Source: Bosea sp. AS-1
Lineage (GTDB): Bacteria > Pseudomonadota > Alphaproteobacteria > Rhizobiales > Beijerinckiaceae
Reading direction: 5' to 3'
DNA length: 64,000 nt
Assembly (NCBI RefSeq): GCF_002220095.1
Contig: NZ_CP022372.1
Span: 964,501-1,028,500 of the forward strand
The translations under genes and the position numbers were made by a program. The stretch's first letter is position 1. Each line of letters begins with the position of its first letter. The notes under the pieces were generated by a model, which saw only the letters and a list, made by a program, of their open reading frames with translations, was not told the origin of the DNA and did no database searches. Below, in pieces: positions 28,393 to 37,278 of the stretch.

Positions 28393-29154
28393 TCAGCGAT
28401 TGAACTGGAACCCGTCCACCACGATGTCTTGGCCTGTGATGAAGCAGGGGTTCGAGGTTGCGAGGAACGTGACGAGCTCTGCCACGTCGTCGGGCTTGCC
28501 CATTCGCTTCAGCGCGATGCCGGCATCGGCAATCGCGGGGCCGCGGGCTCGGGTCAGCGTGTTGCCGACTTCGGTCTCGATGATGCCGGGGCAGACGGCA
28601 TTGATAAGGATCTCCGGGCCGAGCTCTTTGGCGAGGGCGCGGGTCATCCCGATGATCCCGGCCTTGGCCGCCGCGTAGGCGAACCGGCTGACGGCAGCCG
28701 TCACACCGCCAGAATGCGCATTCAGCGACGACATCGAGATGATGCGCCCGGCACCCTGGCGCTGCATTATCGGCGCGACAGCCTGGATATAGTTGAAGCA
28801 GCTCTTCAGATTGAGAGCGATCGTGTGGTCGAACTCGGCTTCAGTGATCTCGAAGATGCCTTTCGGCATCCCCTTGCCGGCATTGTTCACGAGGACGTCG
28901 ACGCGCCCCCATTCCCCGACCACTTCGGCAACAATACGACTCGCTTCTTCTTTGAATATGACATTCGACTTGAAAGTCAGAGCACGGCGTCCAAGCGCCT
29001 TTACCTCTTCAGAAGTGCGGCTTAGCTCCTCTGCCAACAGATCAACGAGTGCAACATCCGATCCAGCCTTTGCAAGAGACAGGGCACAAGCGCGCCCAAT
29101 ACCTCGCGCGCCACCCGTGACAATCGCCACGGGCGCAGCGTTGCTTGAATTCAT
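28393..29154 (-). CDS. SDR family oxidoreductase
   Basis: This is a 253-residue classical SDR with TGGARGIGRACALSL (NAD(P) binding), LVNNAG, active-site serine in ISMSSLNAH, YAAAK and a C-terminal FITGQDIVVDGFQFNR. It is the first gene of the eleven-gene operon, immediately followed by the NodB-fold hydrolase. Two inverted repeats in the 94-base gap to the divergent IclR gene likely govern transcription from here. Substrate unknown. Confidence 0.93.
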   Translation of the reverse strand: MNSSNAAPVAIVTGGARGIGRACALSLAKAGSDVALVDLLAEELSRTSEEVKALGRRALTFKSNVIFKEEASRIVAEVVGEWGRVDVLVNNAGKGMPKGIFEITEAEFDHTIALNLKSCFNYIQAVAPIMQRQGAGRIISMSSLNAHSGGVTAAVSRFAYAAAKAGIIGMTRALAKELGPEILINAVCPGIIETEVGNTLTRARGPAIADAGIALKRMGKPDDVAELVTFLATSNPCFITGQDIVVDGFQFNR

Positions 29155-29161
29155 AGCATCC

Positions 29162-29197
29162 CTCTTTCAAGAGTGTTGATTTCCTCTTGATTAAGAG
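29162..29197. promoter_or_regulatory. Two tandem dyads (CTCTT-n-AAGAG) between SDR operon and IclR gene
   Basis: CTCTTTCAAGAG (29162-29173) and CTCTTGATTAAGAG (29184-29197) are inverted repeats with the same 5-bp arms, centred 23 bp apart in the divergent promoter region. They are natural candidates for a double operator bound by the adjacent IclR-family protein. Confidence 0.5.
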
Positions 29198-29248
29198 AGA
29201 GCCTACTGCCGGCAAATTAGTTCGCCAAGAGAGATTCGGTTCACATCC

Positions 29249-30037
29249 ATGAACACTGAGGTCAAATCTGCAGCGCGTGTATTGGACCTGCTGGAGTACC
29301 TCGCCGGCTGTTCGGAACCCGTGAAACTCAAGGAGATCGTCGCAGCGCTAGGATTTCCGAAGAGTAGCGCTCATGCGCTCGCGCAGACCCTAGTCTCACG
29401 CGGGTACGCGATTCAGGATGCAACCGAGCGCTACGTTCTTGTCCATGCGAGCCGCCATCAATCGGCGTCGCGAGCCTTGGAAGCTCGCCTTCTTTCAGCA
29501 GCCCATCCCATCATGGAACAGCTTCGCGATGAGAGCGGCGAGACCGTAATGCTGGCGGTTCTAACTCAACGAGGCGATTGCCGGCGCATTGCCAAATGCG
29601 TGAGCCGGCAGGCTGTCCGCTACGATATCGAACTGGATGGTCTTTCCGATTCTTACTGCTCGGCGACCGGCCGCCTCCTACTCGCTCACTGGGACCCAAT
29701 TCTTACCGACGGTTATTTTGCGAGGGCGCATCTCGTGCCGAGGACTCCTAAGACCGTCACGGATCCCGACGCGATAAAGGGAATGTTCGATACGATCCGC
29801 GCGGAAGGCTTTGCCGTCAGCGACGAGGAGCACGTAACGGGATCCACGGGGCTTGCCGCACCGATTTGGGGGAGAGAAGGCAAGGTCATAGCCGCGCTCA
29901 ACCTTGGCGTTGTAGCACTGAGATATCACGTTCGCGCGCGAGAGCTTGCTGATCTGCTCAAGGATGCCGCGCGTCGCATTAGCGGTCGTTTGGGCCATAG
30001 AACATCCTCGGGTCATGAAGCTTCATTCGCAGAATAA
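29249..30037 (+). CDS. IclR family transcriptional regulator
   Basis: This 262-residue regulator has an N-terminal winged HTH (SAARVLDLLEYLAGC, then LKEIVAALGFPKSSAHALAQTL) and an effector domain (SGETVMLAVLTQRGDC, DSYCSATGRLLLAHW, GLAAPIWGREGKVIAALNLG). It is divergent from the hydantoinase-type operon and probably controls it in response to the imported compound. The 198 bases after it, up to the convergent MFS gene, show no feature I recognise. Confidence 0.93.
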   Translation: MNTEVKSAARVLDLLEYLAGCSEPVKLKEIVAALGFPKSSAHALAQTLVSRGYAIQDATERYVLVHASRHQSASRALEARLLSAAHPIMEQLRDESGETVMLAVLTQRGDCRRIAKCVSRQAVRYDIELDGLSDSYCSATGRLLLAHWDPILTDGYFARAHLVPRTPKTVTDPDAIKGMFDTIRAEGFAVSDEEHVTGSTGLAAPIWGREGKVIAALNLGVVALRYHVRARELADLLKDAARRISGRLGHRTSSGHEASFAE

Positions 30038-30235
30038 ACGCGTCTATTAGTCCAATAATGACCATTTCTAGCGACTGTTTGAGTTTTCTGCCGGAATCTT
30101 CGTTGCGAACTGCTGCCTGGTGCTATTCAACAGCTTCAGCCGGTCCGAGCCAACGTGCCGCTTCGTGCCGGCATACCCACCAGCATCCCCACTGATTGTC
30201 ATTCAGAGCCGGTAGTCCAGGCAACATGATCTGTT

Positions 30236-31606
30236 TCAGCCCGCAACCTCGTGGTGCACGCGAGCCAGGCTGACGATCGCGGCGAGGCTAGCGAAGATTG
30301 CGGCCAACACCAGTGCAACTTCTGGTGCGGAAGCGAGCGGGATGACCTCGAAGATGGCTGCCATCGCGATGGCGCCAAGGGTCTGGCCGGCCAGCCGCGC
30401 AGTGCCTTGCATGGCGCCGGCAGCACCGCTGCGCGTCTTGGGGGCCGACAGCAGCAGGACGCGGTTGTTCGGGGTTTGGAAGAGGCCGAAGCCGAGACCG
30501 GCAACCAGCGTGCCCATGATAAAAACCGCTCCGTGTGGACCAGCCGGCAACAGGCCGATACTCGCAAGTCCAATGGCCAGCAGGGCTCCGCCCGTGGCGC
30601 AGAGCCACGCCGTCTTTACGCGATTGGCCAACCATCCGGAAATCGGTGCGATCACCGCCACCGCCGCAGGCCAAGGCATCATGTAAAGGCCTGCCTGGGT
30701 CGCCATCATGCCGAGCCTGTGCTGGAGATAAAAGGGCAGGGCGAGCAGGCCCAGCATCTGGCCGGTAAAGCAGCAGATCGATGCAATGACGGAGAACCGG
30801 AAGGCCGCTGCAGCGAAAAGGTCCGTCGGCACAAGCGGTGCCGCACTTCGGCGCTCGATCCGCAGCAAGATGAAGAAGCAGGCGACCGACACAGCGATCA
30901 GCAGGCCGCCCGTCACCGGTGACTGCACGACACGCTCAGTACCGAGAAAGAACAGGACGAACATCAGAGTGTTTGCTGCCATCGCCCTGCCATCGAGCCG
31001 GCGCGCCACGCCAGCCGTTCGGACCAGAACGGGGCCAGACGCTAGCACGATGATGCCAAGTGGGACGTTGACGGCGAAGAGCCAGGGCCAAGGTGCAATC
31101 GCGAGGATAGCGCCCGCAATGCCAGGCCCCGCCGCCGAGGAGATGGCGATCGTCATCGCATTGATACCGATGATCGTGCCGAGGAGGCGCTGCGGCACCG
31201 AGAGCCGCAAGTTCGTAACACCCAAGGCCATGACAGCGCCGCCGCCGAGACCTTGGACGAACCGCGCTGCCACCAGCATGTGCAGTGTCCCTGAGAAGGC
31301 GCAAGCCGCCGAGGCCAGGGTGAAGAGCGCGACACCCGCGAGGAAGACCCGTCGGGCTCCGATCATCTCGCCGATGGCGCCGCAGGGCAGCAGCGCAATC
31401 AGCACCGCGAGCTGGTAGCTCGAAACGACCCAAATCGTGTCGCTCGGGCTGGCATGCAAGGAGGCCGCGATCGTGGGCAGGGCGACATTGGCTATGGCGC
31501 TGTCGAGCACTACCAGCACCAATGTCAGGAGGAGGACGGCGATTGCAAGGTAGCGACGTGGCGCTGGCAGGCCGTCGGCGTGGATGTCGAGAGCAGGCTG
31601 GAGCAT
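30236..31606 (-). CDS. MFS transporter, DHA2 (EmrB/QacA) drug-efflux type
   Basis: This 456-residue protein has about fourteen hydrophobic segments and the DHA2 signatures VLDSAIANVALPTIA in helix 1, the AARFVQGLGGGAVMALG region of motif B/C and SAAGPGIAGAILAIAPWPWL. The ATG at 31606 was chosen because GGAAAG lies seven bases upstream; an in-frame ATG at 31630 lacks a comparable site. It is divergent from a LysR-type gene, the usual arrangement for an inducible efflux pump. Substrate unknown. Confidence 0.9.
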   Translation of the reverse strand: MLQPALDIHADGLPAPRRYLAIAVLLLTLVLVVLDSAIANVALPTIAASLHASPSDTIWVVSSYQLAVLIALLPCGAIGEMIGARRVFLAGVALFTLASAACAFSGTLHMLVAARFVQGLGGGAVMALGVTNLRLSVPQRLLGTIIGINAMTIAISSAAGPGIAGAILAIAPWPWLFAVNVPLGIIVLASGPVLVRTAGVARRLDGRAMAANTLMFVLFFLGTERVVQSPVTGGLLIAVSVACFFILLRIERRSAAPLVPTDLFAAAAFRFSVIASICCFTGQMLGLLALPFYLQHRLGMMATQAGLYMMPWPAAVAVIAPISGWLANRVKTAWLCATGGALLAIGLASIGLLPAGPHGAVFIMGTLVAGLGFGLFQTPNNRVLLLSAPKTRSGAAGAMQGTARLAGQTLGAIAMAAIFEVIPLASAPEVALVLAAIFASLAAIVSLARVHHEVAG

Positions 31607-31652
31607 GGGAGCTTTCCGTGGTGGCTCCATCCTGATATGCCGCCGTCGGAAA

Positions 31653-31667
31653 TTGCACCAGACGCAA
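31653..31667. promoter_or_regulatory. LysR-type binding box (T-N11-A dyad)
   Basis: TTGCACCAGACGCAA has 4-bp inverted arms and contains the T-N11-A dyad core expected for LysR-type regulators. It lies 30 bases upstream of the LysR gene start and 46 bases from the divergent MFS start. Confidence 0.5.
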
Positions 31668-31697
31668 CGAATTCAACTGATGTTTGCGTAGAACGCC

Positions 31698-32594
31698 ATG
31701 TCTGACATTGATCTGAACCTGCTGAATGCCCTCGATGTTCTGCTTCAGGAACGTAGCGTGACGCGGGCCGCACTCAGGCTTCGGCTCAGCACTTCCGCGA
31801 TGAGCCGAACCTTGTCGCGGCTCAGGAAGGCGCTTGGCGATCCGATATTGGCGCCGGCCGGTCGTGCGATGGTGCTTACGCCCCATGCCGAGACCATCGC
31901 CGAACAGGTCCATACACTGCTGGTGGGCGTACAGGGGGTCCTGCGGCCGCCGCCACCGGTCGATCCCCGGAGCATGGAGCGCGAGTTCACGATCCGTGCC
32001 AACGAGGCCTTTACGCAGCTCTATGCCGCAAAGCTGAGCGCAGCAGTATCTGCTGTGGCACCCGGCGTGCGGCTGCGCTTCATGCCCAAGCCCGACAAGG
32101 ATATCGGGCCCCTGCGGGAGGGTACGGTCGATATCGAGATCGGGGTGATCTCTGGAGATGGCGGCGAACTTCGCGCCCAGACCCTGTATCGCGATGCTTA
32201 CGTGGGTGTCGCGCGGGCTGGCCATCCCCTCTTCGATGCGCCAATCACTCCAGAACGCCTGTGCACCTGGGGTCATGTGGTGTTCGCGCGGCGGCGGGAT
32301 CGATCCAGCCCGGCAGACGAAGCGCTTGCTGTCCATGGACTTGTGCGTCGGGTGGCTGTCATCGTCCCGGGCTTTCCCGCGGTGATCGCCGTGGCCGCGG
32401 CCTCCGATCTCTTGGGTCTTGTTCCGCGCTCGGCTTGCTTGGCACTGCCGGGATACGACACAGCGCTCTTCGATCTACCGATTCCGATGCCCGAGGTCGT
32501 TGTGTCGCAGATTTGGCACCCGCGAATGGATGCCGACATCGGCCATCGCTGGCTCCGCGCGATGGTGTTCGAGGCGTTCCGTAAAGGCCCATGA
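31698..32594 (+). CDS. LysR family transcriptional regulator
   Basis: This 298-residue protein has the LysR HTH (LNLLNALDVLLQERSVTRAALRL, then STSAMSRTLSRLRKALGDPI) and a substrate-binding-like effector domain starting near residue 90. The opening resembles the NodD/Nac-like subgroup. It is divergent from the DHA2 exporter with a LysR-type dyad in the gap, so it very likely activates that exporter. The 228 bases after it, before the amidohydrolase, show no gene, riboswitch or clear terminator. Confidence 0.92.
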   Translation: MSDIDLNLLNALDVLLQERSVTRAALRLRLSTSAMSRTLSRLRKALGDPILAPAGRAMVLTPHAETIAEQVHTLLVGVQGVLRPPPPVDPRSMEREFTIRANEAFTQLYAAKLSAAVSAVAPGVRLRFMPKPDKDIGPLREGTVDIEIGVISGDGGELRAQTLYRDAYVGVARAGHPLFDAPITPERLCTWGHVVFARRRDRSSPADEALAVHGLVRRVAVIVPGFPAVIAVAAASDLLGLVPRSACLALPGYDTALFDLPIPMPEVVVSQIWHPRMDADIGHRWLRAMVFEAFRKGP

Positions 32595-32822
32595 CCGCAT
32601 GTCGGCTGGTGAGGCGAGTTTGGGGGAGAAGAGGGGGATTTGGTCTCCCGCCGCAAGAGATGAGTGGACGAACCGGCGCCGCATCACCGGGCCCGGCCGC
32701 GCCGCAGGTCAGCCCATAGCCGAGCGGACCCACGGCGAGCGAAGATCGGCCATGGTTCCACGGGGGTTGGCGGCCTCCGGAAGCCGGCTTAAGGAGCGCT
32801 TTCCTCTCCCGGAGACATCCCC

Positions 32823-34697
32823 ATGGCGACCGCGCCCGTTCTTCCAGACGACCTGCTGATCGGCGCAGCTGACGAGGTCGCGATCCGGCAGGACCTGGTC
32901 CTGACAGCGCTCGGCAAGCGCCCGGCCGATATGCTGCTGCGGGTCGAGCGGCTCTTCGATGTCCATACGCGAAGCTGGCGCGAGGATCAGGAGATCGCGA
33001 TCAAGGGCCGGCGCATCGCCTGGACCGGTCCCGCTGGAACCTTCCCCGGCACGGCTGCGCAGCGTGTCGAAAAGCCCGGGCTCGCTGCCGTCCCCGGCTT
33101 CGGCGAGGTCCACAAGCATATCGAGAGCACGCATCTGACGCCAGAATGGGAGGCGGCGCTGGTGCTGCCGCGCGGCAATACCTGGACCTGCGAGGCGAGC
33201 CACGAATTCTCCAATGTCGACGGGCCGAACAACCTCACCTTCTGGCTGGAGGCTCGCCGCCACGGCTCGCCGCTCAAGATATTCCCGTTGCCGGGCTCTG
33301 CGGTACCGCCGACTGCCTATGAATGGGGCGGCGGCTGGTTCGGCTATGACGAGCAGAAGGGCTTCCTGAAGGAGAGCCTGATGGTCGCCGGCCTCGACGA
33401 GGTCATGGATTGGCCCGGCTTGTCCGACCCCACGAACCCGTCCTACCAGCGGCTCTGGGGCATGATCCGCGCCACCTTCGAGCAGCGCGGTGTGGTCGAA
33501 GGCCATGGCGCGGGCTTGCGCGACATTGCCACGATCAGCGCCTTCGCCGCCGCCGGCCTCGCCTCGGATCACGAGGCCTGGCTGCCGGAGGAGGTCTGGG
33601 AGAAGCTGGCGCACGGCGTCTTCGTCGAACTGCGGCCCTATTCGATGCCGGAAGTGATCCCCTGGCTGATCGGGAAGGGGCTTTCCGATTGGTCTCAGAT
33701 CGCCTTCACCACCGATGACCGCAGCGTCTCCGACACCTTCAAGCTCGGCGCCACCGACCACAATGCCCGCCTCGCCATCCGGCATGGGCTGGCGCCCGAG
33801 ATCGCGATCCAGTGCATCACCATCAATCCGGCGCGGCATATGCGATTGACGCCCTGGGTTGGCAGCCTGGCGCCGGGCCGCTTCGCCGATATCGTGCTGC
33901 TGTCCGAGGTGAAGGACCTCACCATCGCCGAGGTCTGGGCGGATGGCCGCCCCGTCTCCGAAGGCACGCGCTATACCGGCCCGGTACCGACGATCGACTG
34001 GCCAGAATGGGCGCGTGAGACCGTCAACATCCAGCGCAGCCTCACCGCCGATGATTTTGCGATTCCGGCCGGGCCGGGGCGCGCGACGATGCAGGCGGCG
34101 CTGCTGCGGCCGTTCCACTGGGCCGACGACTTCATCACCGCCGACCTGACGGTCGAGGACGGGACGGTGCAGCGTGATTCCGCCCGCAACATCACCAAAT
34201 TCGCGATCGTCGACCGCTTCTCGGGCGAGGGCAAGGTGGCGAAGATGTTCTGGCTCGGCTGCGGCCCGCGCACGCCCGATACGGCGCTCGCCTGCTCGGT
34301 CGCGCATGACAAGCATAATATCTGGGCCGTCGGCTCCTCCGACGCGGCGATGGCGCTCGCCGTCAACACTTTGAACGAGCTGCAGGGCGGCTGGGCGCTG
34401 GTGCGCGACGGCAAGGTGCTGGCGACGGTCAGCTACGAGATCGGAGGGCTGATGAGCTGTCGCTCGCCCGAGGCGCTCGACGCCGAGATGCAGGCGCTCT
34501 ACGCAGCCGCCGAGACGATCGAGTGGATGTACGAGCCAACCTTCCATCCGCGCTGGTTCCCGGGGTTCCCCGAACGCCTGATCTTCGCCACCCTGACCTG
34601 CGCGCCCTGGCGCTGGGTGCTGGTGGCCCCTTGCGAGCAGGCGCCGCAGGGTTTCGTCAACGTGCAGACCGGGCAGGTGCATCCGATCGTCTGGTAG
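32823..34697 (+). CDS. Adenine deaminase-like amidohydrolase (Ade family, divergent)
   Basis: This 624-residue metal-dependent amidohydrolase has the Ade-family layout. Metal-site motifs are PGFGEVHKHIEST (H-x-H) and a degenerate form of the DPHE motif, CEASHEFSNV. FTTDDRSVSDTF is the TDDR motif, followed by ITINPARHMRL and GSLAPGRFADIVLL. A C-terminal domain carries ALVRDGKVLATVSYEIGGLMS. Ade enzymes convert adenine to hypoxanthine. The adjacent NCS2 purine permease supports a purine-related substrate, but the altered motifs mean specificity may differ. The start at 32823 follows a weak GGAGA site. Confidence 0.85.
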   Translation: MATAPVLPDDLLIGAADEVAIRQDLVLTALGKRPADMLLRVERLFDVHTRSWREDQEIAIKGRRIAWTGPAGTFPGTAAQRVEKPGLAAVPGFGEVHKHIESTHLTPEWEAALVLPRGNTWTCEASHEFSNVDGPNNLTFWLEARRHGSPLKIFPLPGSAVPPTAYEWGGGWFGYDEQKGFLKESLMVAGLDEVMDWPGLSDPTNPSYQRLWGMIRATFEQRGVVEGHGAGLRDIATISAFAAAGLASDHEAWLPEEVWEKLAHGVFVELRPYSMPEVIPWLIGKGLSDWSQIAFTTDDRSVSDTFKLGATDHNARLAIRHGLAPEIAIQCITINPARHMRLTPWVGSLAPGRFADIVLLSEVKDLTIAEVWADGRPVSEGTRYTGPVPTIDWPEWARETVNIQRSLTADDFAIPAGPGRATMQAALLRPFHWADDFITADLTVEDGTVQRDSARNITKFAIVDRFSGEGKVAKMFWLGCGPRTPDTALACSVAHDKHNIWAVGSSDAAMALAVNTLNELQGGWALVRDGKVLATVSYEIGGLMSCRSPEALDAEMQALYAAAETIEWMYEPTFHPRWFPGFPERLIFATLTCAPWRWVLVAPCEQAPQGFVNVQTGQVHPIVW

Positions 34698-34754
34698 GTG
34701 CGGCGCTTTCAGATCGGCAAGACCCGGTCCGACGCGGCCGGGCAAGGGGGCTTC

Positions 34755-36140
34755 ATGACGACATCGACATCCGGACCGGCGAACCCGCCCAAGACTCATT
34801 CGGGCGGCTGGCTCGACCGCCGCTTCAAGCTCACCGAGCGCGGCAGCTCCGTGCCGCAGGAGGTGATCGCCGGCATCACCACCTTCGCGGCCATGGCCTA
34901 TATCGTTGCGGTCAACCCGGCGATCATGTCGGCGGCCGGGATGGATCGCGGCGACCTCGTCATCGCGACGGCGCTCGCCGCGATCTTCGGCAGCCTGATG
35001 ATGGGGCTGACTGCCAACCTGCCTCTGGCGGTGGCGCCGGCCATGGGCTCCAACATCGTCTTCGCCTATGTGATGGTGAAGCAGATGGGTATCCCGTGGC
35101 AGGGCGCGCTCGCCATGGTCTTCATCTCCGGCGTGATCTTCCTCGTACTCAGCCTGTCCAAGGTCCGCGAGAAGGTCGCGAAGGAGGTGCCGGAGGTTCT
35201 GAAGGTCGGCATCCAGGCCGCGGTCGGCACGCTGATAGTCTTCATCGGCCTGCGCGGCGCCGGCTTCATTGTCGCCAATCCCAGCACCTATGTCGCAATG
35301 GGCTCACTTGCTAGCCCGCCCGTGCTGCTGACGCTCGCCGGCATCCTAATCACGCCGATCCTCGTAGCGCGCGGCATCCCTGGCGCGCTCATCCTGTCGA
35401 TCGCAGCGATCACGCTGATCGGGCTTTTCGTACCGCTGAAGCCTGATGGCACGATGGTGACGAGCCTGCCGGCCGCGATTTTCGCCTTGCCGAAATGGCC
35501 GCACAGTACCTTCCTGGCGCTCGATTTCAGCTATCTCGTCTCGCATTTTCTGGTGGCGCTGCCGCTGCTGTTCTATTTTCTCTGCGGCGAATTCTTCAGC
35601 ACGCTGGCGACGCTGATCGGCGTCACAGGCGCCGCGAATCTGCGCAAGCCCGACGGCTCGATCCCCAATGCCACGGCCGCTTTCTCGACCGATGCGACGG
35701 CGACCATCGTCGGGCCGCTGCTCGGCACCTCGGTCGTCACCGCCTTCATCGAATCCGTCACCGGTGTGCAGGCCGGCGGCCGCACCGGTCTGACCTCGGT
35801 CGTGGTCGCGCTCGGCTTCGTCCTCGCGCTGTTCATCTGGCCGGTCTTCGTCATTATCCCGCCGCAGGCCACGGCCCCCGCGCTGGTCCTGGTCGGCATC
35901 TTCATGCTGCAGGGCCTGGGGCGGATCGATCTCGGGGATCTCGCCAACGCGGTCCCGGTGGTGCTGATGTTGCTGGTCACCGTGCTCAGCAACAACCTGA
36001 TCAACGGCATGGCGATCGGCACCTTCGCCTATATCCTGCTTTGCCTCGCGCTGAACCGGCGCTCGGAAGTCACTCCCGTGGTCTGGGGTCTCGGCGTGGT
36101 TTTCGTGCTGTTCTTCGTGGTCACCAGCCGCCTGATGTGA
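34755..36140 (+). CDS. NCS2 family nucleobase permease (AzgA-like)
   Basis: This 461-residue inner-membrane protein has about twelve to fourteen hydrophobic segments. AzgA-subfamily motifs are EVIAGITTFAAMAYIVAVNP, APAMGSNIVFAYVMV (usually APGMGLNAYF) and STDATATIVGPLLGTS near residue 310. Such permeases take up adenine, guanine or hypoxanthine with protons. GGGGG lies just upstream of the ATG at 34755; the longer frame from 34698 starts at the stop of the amidohydrolase gene. Together the two genes look like purine uptake and deamination. Confidence 0.92.
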   Translation: MTTSTSGPANPPKTHSGGWLDRRFKLTERGSSVPQEVIAGITTFAAMAYIVAVNPAIMSAAGMDRGDLVIATALAAIFGSLMMGLTANLPLAVAPAMGSNIVFAYVMVKQMGIPWQGALAMVFISGVIFLVLSLSKVREKVAKEVPEVLKVGIQAAVGTLIVFIGLRGAGFIVANPSTYVAMGSLASPPVLLTLAGILITPILVARGIPGALILSIAAITLIGLFVPLKPDGTMVTSLPAAIFALPKWPHSTFLALDFSYLVSHFLVALPLLFYFLCGEFFSTLATLIGVTGAANLRKPDGSIPNATAAFSTDATATIVGPLLGTSVVTAFIESVTGVQAGGRTGLTSVVVALGFVLALFIWPVFVIIPPQATAPALVLVGIFMLQGLGRIDLGDLANAVPVVLMLLVTVLSNNLINGMAIGTFAYILLCLALNRRSEVTPVVWGLGVVFVLFFVVTSRLM

Positions 36141-36941
36141 CAACGGCGCCTTCGCCGGGCCAGGATCCGAGGTCGGCGAGATGATAAGGCATTATGCTTA
36201 CGTTCCTGCAGCGCTGCGCTGAAGCCACCGTTCAGCGCAGCGCCAGTGCGGCTTGAGGTATTTGGCGCCTTAGGGTCGCGCGTAGGATTCGGTTTCGCCA
36301 ACATTCCGGCTCTCTGCTCAGCGATTTTTGCAATTCGACACGCTAAAATTTTGCCCTTATACATCGTTAAACAAGAGAGTATTAATTTCATTACGTAAAG
36401 AAAGAAATATCACTCTCGGAGAGCTGTCTTGTGGCAAGAAAATGGATCTTGTCTTGGCTTTTGCTTCGCCCTTTCGTCACTCACCTGCGAAGCAAAATCT
36501 GCAACGCCCTTCGGAAAAACTCCTCGTCGCCGCGACCCAAATCGGTCATTCCGCTACCCACAATTGATTTCGAGAAGCTGACATGTCCGAACCGGTGTGG
36601 GAGGGCGCACCTTCTCAACGTCCGCCATTTGGTCATTCTGGCGCCGCCGCCAGCCTTCATACTACCCCCCCGGAGACCGGCCACTCCGAACGCCAGGAGA
36701 GGCCACCTGCGGACAAGGGCCCCTGCGGTCCACCTATCAGGAATTGGTGCGCGCCACGCTGTGTCTCGAGCCGAAAATGCGTTCGCCAAGAATGGCAGCA
36801 GAGGACTTCGAATCCTGCAGAAACGCGCCTGACGCCGTTTTCGACAGCGCACGAAACGCGACGTAGCGCTTGCGTGGGAAGGTGCTGCCGAAGTCCGCAA
36901 GATGCGAGCGGTCGACCAAGATATTGGTTCATTAAGAAAAC
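36141..36941. other. Gene-poor stretch between NCS2 gene and tRNA-Arg
   Basis: About 800 bases with no convincing gene. It holds a perfect hairpin near the left end and an AT-richer segment at about 36300-36440 that contrasts with the flanks. Short frames read through but lack codon bias and recognisable domains. A decayed gene or the remains of an integration event beside the tRNA is possible. Confidence 0.5.
36211..36243. terminator. Perfect 13-bp hairpin downstream of the NCS2 gene
   Basis: GCGCTGCGCTGAA, a seven-base loop and TTCAGCGCAGCGC form a perfect stem 70 bases after the permease stop. No U-tract follows, so it may be a Rho-assisted terminator or mRNA 3'-end stabiliser rather than an intrinsic terminator. 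Confidence 0.5.
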
Positions 36942-37018
36942 TGGCGCGCCCGACACGATTCGAACGTGTGACCTTTGCCTTCGGAGGGCAACGCTCTATC
37001 CAGCTGAGCTACGGGCGC
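36942..37018 (-). tRNA. tRNA-Arg (anticodon CCG)
   Basis: A complete 77-base cloverleaf: acceptor stem GCGCCCG/CGGGCGC, D-arm GCTC-AGCTGGATA-GAGC, anticodon arm TTGCC-CTCCGAA-GGCAA with CCG in the loop, T-arm ACACG-TTCGAAT-CGTGT and an encoded 3' CCA. A TTTTCTT run follows on the minus strand and may terminate transcription. tRNA genes like this are common integration sites, but no integrase or repeated 3' end is seen in the window. Confidence 0.97.
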
Positions 37019-37223
37019 TAACCGTGGAGGCTGGATAGCCGATCCCCGCCGCTTCGGCAATGCGGGATTTTTGGGTGCCGTGAAGTTCTTCGAGGGCAAG
37101 GGGCGCACGTTCGAAGTGCGCCAGGGCGCAGGAGTGTGGCCGCAACGGCCGGGAGCTTGCGGCTCGCCCGAGGCCAGCGATCGAACGAGATAGGCAATCG
37201 ACATCGCGCGCATCGCATGTCTC

Positions 37224-37259
37224 TTGACGTCTCATTCAAAAAAATAAATTATAATTTAT
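37224..37259 (+). promoter_or_regulatory. AT-rich promoter with a 16-bp perfect palindrome
   Basis: TTGACG (37224-37229) and a perfect TATAAT (37250-37255) lie 20 bases apart. The perfect palindrome ATAAATTATAATTTAT (37244-37259) covers the -10. The operon it precedes encodes a GntR/FCD regulator, the likely binder. The 20-base spacer is longer than optimal. Confidence 0.55.
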
Positions 37260-37278
37260 AATATTGGAGATGCGGCCA

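Noticed and set aside
30936..32336. A 466-codon minus-strand frame spanning the MFS and LysR genes
   Set aside because: It crosses two well-supported divergent genes and their promoter gap and has no domain.
32595..32822. Possible purine riboswitch upstream of the amidohydrolase/permease pair
   Set aside because: The gene context invites one, but no purine-aptamer core (conserved loop-loop and three-way junction sequence) is visible.
32709..34799. A 696-codon open frame on the minus strand opposite the amidohydrolase gene
   Set aside because: It is a shadow of the Ade-family gene; its composition is typical of antisense frames and it shows no domain.
36431..36832. A 133-codon frame in the gap before the tRNA, starting with GTG after GGAG
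   Set aside because: The hydrophobic start is suggestive, but the rest is low-complexity and overlaps other equally long frames; no family match.
36942..37018. tRNA-Arg as the attachment site of a genomic island
   Set aside because: No integrase, transposase or repeated tRNA 3' end is seen in the window, so an island boundary cannot be claimed.
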